Positions 52,097 through 60,315 of a stretch of DNA of 60,678 nt are shown in pieces. Position 1 is the first letter of the stretch, and each line of letters starts with the position of its first letter. Source of the stretch: Melioribacter sp. (GTDB lineage Bacteria > Bacteroidota > Ignavibacteria > Ignavibacteriales > Melioribacteraceae); NCBI GenBank assembly GCA_003155655.1, contig PMDS01000012.1:1-60678 (forward strand), written 5' to 3'. Made by a program: the position numbers and the translations under genes. The notes below the pieces were generated by a model. It made no database searches. It was not told the DNA's origin and saw nothing but the letters and a program-made list of their open reading frames with translations.

Positions 52097-52678
52097 TTAA
52101 CTTGTGCGTTTAATTGTACACCCAAAGGCTTTAGTTGTTGGAGTGGACACAGTTTTACTGCCAAGAATTTCATCCAAGGCATTACGCAAATCCTTTTCCT
52201 TAACATCACTTTCGCGGCGTGAGTCATCAATCCGGCCATGATAAAGAACATCCAGTTTGCCGTTCAAAACATATATTTCAGGGGTAACGGATGCGCCAAA
52301 TTTATCGGCTATTACGTTGCCCTGATCTTTCATAATAATAAAATTAAGATCATGCTCTTTTGCATGGGTTTTTATTTCAGCAACACTTTCTTCCTTGTTG
52401 GAATTGATACCAAGGAATGTAATACCTTTGGCTTTATAATCCTGATAAAGCTGTTCCATCCTTGTATTATACCCGTTTGAAACGGGGCATTGTGTTGCTA
52501 TGAACATTATAACCACTGCTTTGGAATTTTTGAAATCGCTTAGCTGGTATTCCTTACCGTTATAATCCTTTAATTTAAAATTTTCTGCTTTTTCAGGATT
52601 GGCCGGAGCAGCAGATTTGGTAAAACCCAATGAAAGGGCGATAAACATAGCCGTAAAAAAATATATTCTTGATTTCAT
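52097..52678 (-). CDS. Periplasmic redoxin, AhpC/TSA-like
   Basis: 193 residues from the ATG at 52678, which follows AGAGGAATAAA and opens a signal peptide (KSRIYFFTAMFIALSLGF); an earlier start lacks both. MFIATQCPVSNGYNTRMEQL carries the redox cysteine; it has one cysteine there, as in the redoxin group often found next to TlpA. GASVTPEIYVLNG has the cis-proline. It is the first gene of a two-gene operon with the TlpA-like protein. Confidence 0.82.
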   Translation of the reverse strand: MKSRIYFFTAMFIALSLGFTKSAAPANPEKAENFKLKDYNGKEYQLSDFKNSKAVVIMFIATQCPVSNGYNTRMEQLYQDYKAKGITFLGINSNKEESVAEIKTHAKEHDLNFIIMKDQGNVIADKFGASVTPEIYVLNGKLDVLYHGRIDDSRRESDVKEKDLRNALDEILGSKTVSTPTTKAFGCTIKRTS

Positions 52679-52832
52679 TTTATTCCTCTTTCGTAAATAA
52701 TTTAAGGTGATTGCTACTTTTACGAACAATTATTGTATGGAATGGGTTCACTACACAAGCAACCGGTTAATTATCAAATTTTTATATAGCTTTTTGCTTG
52801 TTATATTTATGTTTATAGATATAATATGAAGG

Positions 52833-53330
52833 ATGGAAATGGAAACATTTAAGTATCCGTATATTTCAAAATTGATCTACCGGTATGGAAATTTCCCTTT
52901 ATCCATATTGCTATTGTTTTATTTATTAATATCAACAAGAGAAGCATTATTAAATTGGTTTTACATAATCTTTGTTATAATTAACCTGGCTATACTTATT
53001 CTGTTAAACAGATATTATTTCAGAACATATAAGACATTTCCATTTACAATTAGGATAGACAATGAAAAAATGATCTGCAGTAATTTCTTTTTAAGCAAGC
53101 GGATTGTTGAAATATATCACTGTAATATAAGCAGTATTTACGGTGGATTATTTGATGGTTACCAGGGCAGGCCTGTATATGTAAACGATTCAAAACAAAA
53201 TATAACAATTGGATTTTATCAGCATACGGGAAAATTACAGATAATGTTAAAGATAATTATCCAAAACATTAACGAAGAACTATACAACACGCTTATTAAA
53301 AAGTTGAAAACAGCACACGGAAAGAAATAA
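52833..53330 (+). CDS. Membrane protein with possible PH-like domain
   Basis: 165 residues. Two close membrane helices (about 20-36 and 42-60) are followed by a beta-rich cytoplasmic domain of about 95 residues (FPFTIRIDNEKMICSNFFLSK ...) ending with a helix. This build fits the small bacterial PH-like membrane proteins, but I cannot name a family. The second in-frame ATG two codons later is also possible as start. Confidence 0.5.
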   Translation: MEMETFKYPYISKLIYRYGNFPLSILLLFYLLISTREALLNWFYIIFVIINLAILILLNRYYFRTYKTFPFTIRIDNEKMICSNFFLSKRIVEIYHCNISSIYGGLFDGYQGRPVYVNDSKQNITIGFYQHTGKLQIMLKIIIQNINEELYNTLIKKLKTAHGKK

Positions 53331-53333
53331 ATT

Positions 53334-53366
53334 TAAAAAAAAGAACCCCTGAAATTCAGGAGTTCT
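53334..53366 (-). terminator. Terminator of the HU gene
   Basis: Read on the minus strand, GAACTCCTGAA pairs with TTCAGGGGTTC (53344-53366; one mismatch) and is followed by TTTTTTTT. It lies just after the HU stop and also serves as end for the convergent gene. Confidence 0.8.
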
Positions 53367-53376
53367 CAATTATTTA

Positions 53377-53661
53377 TTATTTCTTAGAAATTAGGATAGC
53401 GTCTTTTGCCTGTTTTGCAATTCTGAACTTTACCACCTTTTTAGCCGGAATTTGAATAGCTTCACCTGTTTTGGGATTTCTACCTAATCTAGCTTTGCGG
53501 TCAACAAGAACTAATTTGCCTAAACCAGGAATTACAAAACCTTTTTTTGCTTCTTTATACGCAAGCATTACTAATTCCTGCATGAATTCCCCGGTAGCTT
53601 TTTTGCTTAAGCCGGATTTAGTTGCCATGTGTGTTAAAACTTGGCCTTTTGTCATTGGCAT
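53377..53661 (-). CDS. hup: HU-family DNA-binding protein
   Basis: 94 residues, the size of HU. MTKGQVLTHMATKSGLSKKA, then GFVIPGLGKLVLVDRKARLG, RNPKTGEAIQIPAKKVVKFRI, the beta-arm with the proline that enters the minor groove, and a final helix. It bends and compacts DNA. Some terminal lysines (ILISKK) are usual in this phylum. Confidence 0.92.
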   Translation of the reverse strand: MPMTKGQVLTHMATKSGLSKKATGEFMQELVMLAYKEAKKGFVIPGLGKLVLVDRKARLGRNPKTGEAIQIPAKKVVKFRIAKQAKDAILISKK

Positions 53662-53874
53662 TGTGCAGATCCTTTATTTTGTGAATTAAAATCGCTTGAA
53701 ACTTACAATTTTTTTTATCTAAAAGAAACAAATTGACTGGTCGAATAAAGATTTCGATTTAGATCACATGATCCTGATTAAGCAATATATTAACTGCTAA
53801 AGTAACCATGTATTTATTTACTTTGAAAGAATAGTAAATTCCAGCTATTTTACAACTAATTATTAAATACACAT

Positions 53875-55974
53875 GTGAAGATTCTGAATAGACTAATTTT
53901 ACTGTCAATTTTTATTATTTCACCTAACCTGCTTGCTGCCACAAATTTTTTCAATATGGAAAAAGCAGCATTCAAAAGTGATACTACAAAAAAAATTATT
54001 ACTTCAATCAAAGATACTTCCGCTGTTAAAAAGAAAATTTCCGATTCAGCTAAAGACACATCCGTTGTTAAAAAGAGAATCCCTCTAGTACCATTAAAAA
54101 TTTCGCCGCTTCAGGAAAAATTTCTGCGAAACATGACAATCCGCAAAAATACTCTTGAAGGAATGGATTCTCGAACTACTGCAGATTTTATTACAAATAT
54201 CCCTTTTGGATTTGTACGCGATTTTGGATCTGTTGGTCAGCCGAATGAAGCCGTAATCTGGGGCCAAGGTTTTGGAAATGTAACTTTTCTTAACGATGGT
54301 TTATCAATTAACAACAGGTTATCCAACTCATTAGATTTGAATTTATTTCAAACGGAAAGCATAGACTCAATTGAAGTTATTCCACTGGAGCGAGGCTTTT
54401 TATTTGGCGGAATGAATAATCCGGCTTCTATCAATTTTATGTCGCGGGAAATAAATATCAATAGACCATATTCAAAAATAAAATTTTACCAGGCGCCACA
54501 TTCCGAAGGCTTTATTGATGGTTTATTCTGTTTTACCCCGTTTAATAAACTTAATGTAATTTTTGAAATTACCAATCAAAGTACAGTACCATATTATAAA
54601 AATACAGATTTAAGTAACTGGCTTGGTTCTTTGCGGCTTCGTTATTTACTCGCGAAAGATGTAAATATCTTTATGAGTTATAAATACCATAAATCAGAAG
54701 TACAGTTAAACGGCGGCGGCGATGCGGATTCCATTCATACTTATTATGATGCTTCACAATTTGACAATATACTTTATAATAATTTAAAGGCTCCGGTTCG
54801 ATTTAACGATAGATATCAAAAAGCATCGGGCAATAATTTCAATTTACGTTTATTATCATCATTGATGGAAAAAGCCCCGACGGATATTTCTTTTTACTAC
54901 CAAACCAGCCTTACAGAGTTCAGGCAAAATGAAAACGGCAATGACCCTATATTTGATACAATAATAAACGACGATGAAGCCGCAACGTTTGGCGCCAATC
55001 TACGGCAGGATTTTTCTGTTAACGATGTAAAACTAACGTCCATAACAAACTATGAACGGACGATCTATGATTCCCCTTTGCTGGATCATGAAACTACCAA
55101 ATCCCATTTTTCAACATCTGCTATGGCTGCTTTTACTTTTTTTGATAAACTGCTGGAACCAACATTTTTCGGGAAGTATTTATACTATTCAAACAGCAGT
55201 TATACAGGAATTGGTGCAGATGCCATTATCGAGATAGGTCATTCATTAAAAATTTTCGGTGGCTTATCATCTTTTGAAAAGCCATATACTATGTGGGAAG
55301 AACGCTTTGCCCTGCCCACAATAAATTTAAATAAGCAAAGAATTAACACATTTGAATTAAACGGTTCCCTTGAAAGCAATGTTATAAAGTGTACTTTTGG
55401 CTACTTTGCACAGACCACAAGCAACTCACTTATGGCAGCAATTGAGAGCCCTCAAATTCTTATAAGTGATAAAGCAATATTTTTCAATTCAAAAAACTTA
55501 TCATTGCAGGGTGTTAATCTAAAATTAAACTTAAAGATCTGGAAAATATTACTGCTTGCAAATTCCAGCTACTACTTTTCTTCTTCGGACCGTCATGATA
55601 ATAATATACCAGATTTTACTTCCCAGGGCGGAATTTATTATATCGACACATTATACAATAATAACCTGAAATTAAAAATGGGGTTTAATTATTATTTCAC
55701 CGGCAACCAGGATTATTCAATTACAGATTTTGAAAAAAATATCACTTCAAATTATATCTATAATACTTTGACCCAAAGTGCATCTCTAATGTCCACATCA
55801 CAGTTCTCTTCAAAACCACAATTGGATTTCTTTTTGGCTGGGCGTATTCAGAAATCTGCTATTATCTATTTTGTTGTTGAGAATATTATGAACGAACTAT
55901 ACTTTGTTGTTCCTTATTACCCTAAACAGCCGCGCGGCTTTAGATTTGGTTTAGCCTGGGAATTTTTAGACTAA
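53875..55974 (+). CDS. TonB-dependent receptor-like outer membrane protein
   Basis: 699 residues with a signal peptide (ILNRLILLSIFIISPNLLA). A short Lys/Thr-rich linker with a repeated DTSxVKKxI unit follows, then a plug domain (ESIDSIEVIPLERGFLFGGMN) and a long beta-barrel domain ending PRGFRFGLAWEFLD with a C-terminal aromatic pattern. No carboxypeptidase-like domain is seen at the N-terminus. Start codon GTG at 53875. The plug and the barrel are typical, but the substrate is not known and the protein may act without TonB. Confidence 0.75.
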   Translation: MKILNRLILLSIFIISPNLLAATNFFNMEKAAFKSDTTKKIITSIKDTSAVKKKISDSAKDTSVVKKRIPLVPLKISPLQEKFLRNMTIRKNTLEGMDSRTTADFITNIPFGFVRDFGSVGQPNEAVIWGQGFGNVTFLNDGLSINNRLSNSLDLNLFQTESIDSIEVIPLERGFLFGGMNNPASINFMSREININRPYSKIKFYQAPHSEGFIDGLFCFTPFNKLNVIFEITNQSTVPYYKNTDLSNWLGSLRLRYLLAKDVNIFMSYKYHKSEVQLNGGGDADSIHTYYDASQFDNILYNNLKAPVRFNDRYQKASGNNFNLRLLSSLMEKAPTDISFYYQTSLTEFRQNENGNDPIFDTIINDDEAATFGANLRQDFSVNDVKLTSITNYERTIYDSPLLDHETTKSHFSTSAMAAFTFFDKLLEPTFFGKYLYYSNSSYTGIGADAIIEIGHSLKIFGGLSSFEKPYTMWEERFALPTINLNKQRINTFELNGSLESNVIKCTFGYFAQTTSNSLMAAIESPQILISDKAIFFNSKNLSLQGVNLKLNLKIWKILLLANSSYYFSSSDRHDNNIPDFTSQGGIYYIDTLYNNNLKLKMGFNYYFTGNQDYSITDFEKNITSNYIYNTLTQSASLMSTSQFSSKPQLDFFLAGRIQKSAIIYFVVENIMNELYFVVPYYPKQPRGFRFGLAWEFLD

Positions 55975-55984
55975 TTTAAACAAG

Positions 55985-56743
55985 CTAATTTGTGAGTTCT
56001 GAAAGTATAACAGCGGAAGCGCTGGCAACATTCAATGATTCTGCTTTACCCCGTTTTGGAATTGTAACTTTTGTATCACTTATGTCTAATAGATTCTTAG
56101 TGGGTCCGTTTGCTTCATTAGCAAGGACAATTATTTCTTTACCCGCTTGTTTATAATTGTAAATGTTTTGTCCGTCAAGATCTGCACATAAAATTTGATA
56201 GCCTGACTGCTTTTGAAGTTTAAGGAAATTATAAAAATCATCCTGTTCAAAAATATCCAGATGAAAAACTGAACCGGCAGAGGCTCTTATTACTTTTGGA
56301 TTATAAACCTCCGCGCAATTGCCATCCAAAATAACCTGCTCAATTCCAAACCAGTCGCAATTGCGTAAAATTGTACCCAAGTTGCCCGGATCGGAAATAT
56401 TTTCCAATGCGCAAATAAGTTTACCTGATAAAACATTGCCGGAATTTCTATTGGGCATCTGGAATACTGCTGCAACTTCCTGGGGTGTTTTTGTATCTGT
56501 AAGCTTATTGAAATCAAGAGATTTTAGAACTTCGATTCTGTCAGCCGGTAAAATTCCCTTTTCAAAAAACTGCTTGTTGTCATCAAAAAAAGATTTTGTA
56601 TGTAAAATAATTTCACATTTTAAATTTGAGTTAAGACCTTCCTGTATCAGCTTTCCGCCTTCTACAAGAAATTTGCACTCTTTCTGCCTAACTTTTTTCT
56701 GCAGAAGTGATGAGTAATATTTTAGTTCGTTTTTAGTAAGCAT
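55985..56743 (-). CDS. TrmH/SpoU-family RNA 2'-O-methyltransferase
   Basis: 252 residues from the ATG at 56743 (the upstream frame is open but lacks family likeness). The substrate-binding N-terminus is MLTKNELKYYSSLLQKK, followed by the SPOUT motifs: ISDPGNLGTILRNCDWFG (motif I), EIIVLANEANGP (motif II) and AESLNVASASAVILSEL (motif III). It methylates the 2'-O of a ribose in rRNA or tRNA; the exact target cannot be read from the sequence. Confidence 0.88.
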   Translation of the reverse strand: MLTKNELKYYSSLLQKKVRQKECKFLVEGGKLIQEGLNSNLKCEIILHTKSFFDDNKQFFEKGILPADRIEVLKSLDFNKLTDTKTPQEVAAVFQMPNRNSGNVLSGKLICALENISDPGNLGTILRNCDWFGIEQVILDGNCAEVYNPKVIRASAGSVFHLDIFEQDDFYNFLKLQKQSGYQILCADLDGQNIYNYKQAGKEIIVLANEANGPTKNLLDISDTKVTIPKRGKAESLNVASASAVILSELTN

Positions 56744-56863
56744 ATTAAATTTAAGCTGCTTCAAATATAGAAATTTCTTAAGAAAAGTTAAGAGTTCATT
56801 TATTGCATGGTATAGAGATTTTGTATTAAATTTGCCACGCAATTTTGAAAACATGATTAATGC

Positions 56864-56973
56864 TGGTTTCGCAATTGCTGGTCCCGCTGAAACGGGATTG
56901 GTAGAGCATCCCGATTATATCGGGGAAGCCTGTCCCGATGAACCTTTAGGTGAATCGGGGGTCGATGGTTCAT
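56864..56973 (+). repeat. tRNA-derived repeat 1 (D-arm disrupted)
   Basis: It begins GCTGGT, carries a small inserted hairpin CCCGCTGAAACGGG in place of the D-arm start, keeps TTGGTAGAGC and the anticodon-like arm TCCCG-ATTATAT-CGGGG, and then the inserted hairpin CCCGATGAACCTTTAGGT. No T-arm or 3' acceptor strand follows. It is the most decayed of four tandem units. Confidence 0.65.
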
Positions 56974-56984
56974 AAAAATTTAAT

Positions 56985-57040
56985 GCTGGCGTAGTTCAGT
57001 TGGTAGAGCATCCCGATCATATCGGAGAGGTTGACGGTTC
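56985..57040 (+). repeat. tRNA-derived repeat 2
   Basis: The first 25 bases equal the 5' part of the tRNA-Thr at 57240 except for one T for C. The anticodon-like arm is TCCCG-ATCATAT-CGGAG, with U33, A37 and CAU in the anticodon position. The sequence ends after GACGGTTC, so the T-loop and the 3' acceptor strand are missing. Confidence 0.75.
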
Positions 57041-57056
57041 TTAAAATAAAATTTTT

Positions 57057-57144
57057 GCTGGCGTAGTTCAGTTGGTAGAGCATCCCGATCATATCGGGGA
57101 AGCCTGTCCCGATGAACCTTTAGGTGAATCGGGAGTCGACAGTT
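57057..57144 (+). repeat. tRNA-derived repeat 3
   Basis: 5' part as in repeat 2, anticodon-like loop ATCATAT, then the inserted hairpin TCCCGATGAACCTTTAGG (with GTGAATCGGGA) also present in repeat 1, and GACAGTTC at the end. The 3' half of a tRNA is lacking. Confidence 0.75.
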
Positions 57145-57170
57145 CTTGAAAATTATGTATATAAACTAAT

Positions 57171-57230
57171 GCTGGCGTAGCTCAGTTGGTAGAGCATCCC
57201 GATTATATCGGGGAGGTAGGCGGTTCATAC
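57171..57230 (+). repeat. tRNA-derived repeat 4
   Basis: Its 5' part is identical to that of the tRNA-Thr (GCTGGCGTAGCTCAG onward). The arm TCCCG-ATTATAT-CGGGG has a regular 5-bp stem and 7-base loop with UAU in the anticodon position. After GGCGGTTCATAC it ends; no acceptor pairing is possible. Confidence 0.75.
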
Positions 57231-57239
57231 AAATTTATT

Positions 57240-57312
57240 GCTGGCGTAGCTCAGTTGGTAGAGCAGCTGATTTGTAATCAGCAGGTTGCGGGTTCGAGTC
57301 CCATCGCCAGCT
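57240..57312 (+). tRNA. tRNA-Thr (anticodon TGT)
   Basis: 73 bases with a complete cloverleaf: acceptor GCTGGCG with CGCCAGC, D-arm with AGTTGGTA, anticodon arm GCTGA-TTTGTAA-TCAGC with anticodon TGT, and T-arm GCGGG-TTCGAGT-CCCAT region (one pair imperfect). CCA is not encoded. It follows four truncated copies of its own 5' part and precedes a region of unknown small genes. Confidence 0.95.
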
Positions 57313-57318
57313 CTAAGG

Positions 57319-57356
57319 AAGCTCGATTATAATTTATAATCGAGCTTTTGCTTTTT
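57319..57356 (+). terminator. Rho-independent terminator after tRNA-Thr
   Basis: GCTCGATTATA (57321-57331) pairs perfectly with TATAATCGAGC (57335-57345), loop ATT, followed by TTTTGCTTTTT. It ends the tRNA transcript. Confidence 0.9.
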
Positions 57357-57375
57357 ATACTGTTACTTGTTGAAA

Positions 57376-57430
57376 GACGGTTTTTCTTCGACTGACTGAC
57401 GGTTTTGAAATCGCTGTTTCGAAGACCGTC
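57376..57430. other. Imperfect inverted repeat between tRNA and accessory genes
   Basis: GACGGT and CTTCGA on the left (57376-57391, separated by four T) pair with TCGAAG and ACCGTC on the right (57419-57430). It lies downstream of the tRNA terminator. It could be a terminator of the minus-strand gene at 57467 or a site of an integrated element. Confidence 0.4.
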
Positions 57431-57466
57431 ATCTTGTCGGGAAGTTACCGGAACTGAATAAATTTT

Positions 57467-57763
57467 CTACTTCAGCATATCTCCAAATAACCAATCAAAT
57501 GCTTCTTCGATTTCTTTTCGATCATAAGTTTCAGGATATACAATTTTAACTGTAATTCGAGGATCAGATTTAATTCGAGACTTAGGTTTAGTTTTCGTGA
57601 TTTCTTCCTTTTGAATAGAATCAATTTCTTTCTGTAAAAGCAATTCAAGTTTATTGATACTATTATTTATTGTGTGCAGTCGATTTGTGGTTTCATTTTT
57701 TTCAAGACACAAAGTGTTTAGTTCTTGGCGTAATTGTTTGAGTTTTTGAATTTGGGAAGACAT
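57467..57763 (-). CDS. Coiled-coil protein of unknown function
   Basis: 98 residues from the ATG at 57763, chosen because GGAGAG lies 5 bases upstream; an open extension of 23 codons is possible. Residues 1-55 form a coiled coil (SQIQKLKQLRQELNTLCLE), followed by a basic linker and a short folded end, IVYPETYDRKEIEEAFDWLF. No family is recognised. It is the first gene after tRNA-Thr, reading toward it. Confidence 0.5.
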   Translation of the reverse strand: MSSQIQKLKQLRQELNTLCLEKNETTNRLHTINNSINKLELLLQKEIDSIQKEEITKTKPKSRIKSDPRITVKIVYPETYDRKEIEEAFDWLFGDMLK

Positions 57764-57928
57764 GTTCTCTCCGGTTGTTTGCAATGAAAGAATTTCGTTT
57801 TCTAAAATTAGCATCTGTTTTGAACAGTACACTTCTGGGAACCATTTCTCCTAATCATTAGTAGAGCTTTGAGACTGGTTTATTCTGTGGTGATACATTT
57901 TATCTGGTCAACATAAAATGAAGTGGTT

Positions 57929-58228
57929 TTAATCAGCACCTATTATTTCAATCGAAGTCAAATCTGCAATAATCTTGTTTTCTTTTATTATTTTTATTTT
58001 TTCATCTGTATTGTAATTGATGAATCCATTCTGATAAAGAATCACTTTCAATTTTTGGACGATTTTAGGAGTTGTTCCCAACAAACACGCTACCGAAAAA
58101 TCATCTGCTTTTATTATACGAGTGTCCTTTTGGAGAAATGAAAGTGCAACATAAATGTCATATAATTTCTGCGCCATTCCGGTATCATCAATCTTAATCA
58201 ATTCAGAGTATTTTTCTTCGTATGTCAT
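57929..58228 (-). CDS. Small helical protein, possible winged helix
   Basis: 99 residues. Helices from LYDIYVALSFLQKDTR and DDFSVACLLGTTPKIVQKLKVILY look like a winged helix-turn-helix, and a beta hairpin follows (KIIKENKIIADLTSIEI). I do not recognise a family. It could regulate the divergent gene at 58534. Between them (58229-58437) I see no other gene. Confidence 0.5.
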   Translation of the reverse strand: MTYEEKYSELIKIDDTGMAQKLYDIYVALSFLQKDTRIIKADDFSVACLLGTTPKIVQKLKVILYQNGFINYNTDEKIKIIKENKIIADLTSIEIIGAD

Positions 58229-58437
58229 TGCATTCCCTCGATTGTTATTGTCTCTATAACTATCAGAGAATAATTATTCCCATCTGGATTAAAGTGAATA
58301 CTAGACATATTTTTTGAAAAAAATGATGGATAGAACATTAACGTCGGCAACTTTTTAACCTCCTCTATATTTACCAAAGAGAGACTTTTGAAGAATGACC
58401 AACAGTAAGATGAAAAGAAAATAAAATTAAAAAGTTT

Positions 58438-58514
58438 CAGCCGTCTGGAAAAATAGTTGTTTTACTTGGTCGTTTACAACAAAAGTTTCCTCATCCAGAC
58501 GGCTGTTTTATTTT
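58438..58514 (+). promoter_or_regulatory. Long hairpin leader before the winged-helix gene
   Basis: CAGCCGTCTGGA (58438-58449) pairs perfectly with TCCAGACGGCTG (58494-58505) around a 44-base insert that has its own small stem (GTTGT with ACAAC). TTTTATTTT follows directly. This is the layout of a transcription attenuator or of an antisense-controlled leader. The ribosome binding site GAGGAG and ATG of the gene follow 20-30 bases later. Confidence 0.6.
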
Positions 58515-58533
58515 AAATAACGAGGAGACTATT

Positions 58534-59352
58534 ATGAATTCGACCAAAAGAAAATTTGCATTTCCCAATCTGTTGTTAATTAACGCTACAAAAATCCCTA
58601 AACTTACACCGTTCCAGAAATTACTTTTGATGACCATCGCCGATTTGTCACAATTATATGGAAAGTGTTTTGCTTCAAATGCAGAACTGATGCAAAGACT
58701 TGATATTAAAAAAACATATTTAAGTAAAGGTATAAAAGTCCTATTAGATTCAGATTTTATTACTACCAAAACCAAAGTCATATCTGATGGAAAAGGTATT
58801 ATTAAAAAAAGAGAGATATTTTTAACTGCAAAATCATTGTCAATTTTTACAGAGAAAAAATATTTATCTGCCGTAGTTCACAATAGTCAACCCGTGGTTC
58901 ACTCCAGTCAACAAAAAGTTGACTATAGTGAACTAGTAACCTATAAAGAACCTATAACTACTGAACCTATAAATTCCTTTTTAAGTATTCCTTTTGAAAT
59001 TGCTAGCGCAATTTCCTCAAATGCAAAAAACGCATCTGAGGTAAATATATTACCAGAGAAAAAGGATTCTGAAAAAGAGAAGAGTAGATTAGATACAGAA
59101 CCAAAACAAAAGTTCGAGGGTTTCGCGCCGGAAGTAGATTTAGAACTATTAGCTCACAGAATAATTAAGACACAAGAACTTGATGGTTTCGCAGTTTCAG
59201 AACTTCTTTCAAATACAGAAAAAGTCCAAGAACTACTTGCAAAAGTTGATATCAATTTGAACGGAGATTTTTACAAGTTCAATCTCATTCTAAAAGAACA
59301 AGTACAGAAATATATTTTACAGAACTTGTTAAACATTAGTAGTAATAATTGA
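58534..59352 (+). CDS. Replication-initiator-like winged-helix protein
   Basis: 272 residues. LTPFQKLLLMTIADLSQLYG, SNAELMQRLDIKKTYLSKGI and KVLLDSDFITTKTKVISDGKG form a winged helix as in plasmid or phage replication organisers (DnaD/RepA-like first domain). The middle is low in complexity with repeated TEPI-like stretches; the C-terminal 90 residues are helical. It has GAGGAG 9 bases before the ATG. The hairpin leader and the family suggest copy-number control in a mobile element, but no partner genes are in the window. Confidence 0.55.
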   Translation: MNSTKRKFAFPNLLLINATKIPKLTPFQKLLLMTIADLSQLYGKCFASNAELMQRLDIKKTYLSKGIKVLLDSDFITTKTKVISDGKGIIKKREIFLTAKSLSIFTEKKYLSAVVHNSQPVVHSSQQKVDYSELVTYKEPITTEPINSFLSIPFEIASAISSNAKNASEVNILPEKKDSEKEKSRLDTEPKQKFEGFAPEVDLELLAHRIIKTQELDGFAVSELLSNTEKVQELLAKVDINLNGDFYKFNLILKEQVQKYILQNLLNISSNN

Positions 59353-59436
59353 AGATTGCTAAAATAGTGTCTATGTAAAGAAAGACACATCTTTGAAATA
59401 AATCTACCAGTATTGGTTTTATTCAACCGAGTTTGG

Positions 59437-59471
59437 AAACGAAAAACCATTTTCATCTCATGGTTTCGTTT
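59437..59471. terminator. Hairpin after the winged-helix gene
   Basis: AAACGAAAAACCAT (59437-59450) pairs with ATGGTTTCGTTT (59460-59471) with a 2-base bulge. T-rich sequence follows. It probably ends the transcript of the gene before it. Confidence 0.5.
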
Positions 59472-59612
59472 TCATCTCCGATATGAAAACATACTACTGT
59501 CTATAAAACCCGATTATCAGAATTCTGATTAACGACAGCCACAAGACCCCCGGTGAAATTTCCTCTCACTTTTTACAGATATCAATATTTATAATAAAAA
59601 TGAGGTGACATT

Positions 59613-60098
59613 ATGCTATACTATTCAAACGATCCCAACATCATCCAAATTGTAAATGAAATTTTCGATAATGAATTTTCTTCAAATATCAGAGTAAATT
59701 TTTCAGTATGCTATTCGCAGAATAAAAGGATATCAGCAATAGTGATAGAGATGAGTCCTACGCCAATTGTTCACGCTTTAACTTTTTATTACAGTCGTTC
59801 ATTCAGTTTGTATGATGTCGTAAGATATAAACAAAGACAAATCAAGAGAATAGGAACTGGAACAAGCCCAATTAACGAAATCCATAAGCTCAACAAATTC
59901 ATCATGAAGAATATTTCACGTTCGAATCAGACCGGAGAAAGAAGAATCAAAGAGGATTTAATAAATGAAGTTGATTGTGTCTCGAAAGATTATCAGATTC
60001 AATCTTTGAAAGATCGATTGAAAATTGCACGGGATACAATTCAAAGTTTGAGAAACAAAATTGAACAATTGAGAAAAAGAAAAAACAACGGAAATTAA
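59613..60098 (+). CDS. Protein of unknown function with coiled-coil tail
   Basis: 161 residues. The first 100 form a mixed alpha/beta domain (NIRVNFSVCYSQNKRISAIV, then HALTFYYSRSFSLYDVVRYK), and the last 45 form a basic coiled coil ending LRNKIEQLRKRKNNGN. GAGGTGAC precedes the ATG. No family is recognised. Its 3' end and the 20 bases after it occur again at 41708-41815 at the left border of the cassette cluster, which suggests it travels as part of a mobile unit. Confidence 0.55.
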   Translation: MLYYSNDPNIIQIVNEIFDNEFSSNIRVNFSVCYSQNKRISAIVIEMSPTPIVHALTFYYSRSFSLYDVVRYKQRQIKRIGTGTSPINEIHKLNKFIMKNISRSNQTGERRIKEDLINEVDCVSKDYQIQSLKDRLKIARDTIQSLRNKIEQLRKRKNNGN

Positions 60099-60104
60099 AA
60101 GTAA

Positions 60105-60180
60105 TTATTTTTATCAACGGCATTGTTTTAAAGCCGCCGCCCATAACATCAATGCGGTTTTGAAAAGCTAACGCCAATAA
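60105..60180 (+). repeat. Possible attC-like repeat after the coiled-coil gene
   Basis: TTATCAACGGC begins the block (also at 41803), and CCGCCGCCCATAACATCAAT inside it resembles the site at 42473-42577. It ends near GCTAACGCCAATAATTAG. It fits the idea that the preceding gene is a cassette, but the core sequences are not as clear as at 47037. Confidence 0.35.
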
Positions 60181-60315
60181 TTAGTTATCAATTCATTTTG
60201 TTAACTACATTCAAAGAGCAACCAACTATTGAAATCCCAATTTTATAATTACACAAATGCCGCAATAATTAAATCTGTCCATCTTGAAGAACTAATTAGG
60301 CAAATTTTTAATACA

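Noticed and set aside
56985-57230. tRNA genes with anticodon CAT or TAT
   Set aside because: D-arm and anticodon arm are regular, but T-arm and 3' acceptor strand are missing in every unit, so they cannot be functional tRNAs.
60140-60180. Clear attC site after the last plus-strand gene
   Set aside because: The inner block resembles the site at 42473, but the end cores do not pair well; it is listed only as a possible repeat.
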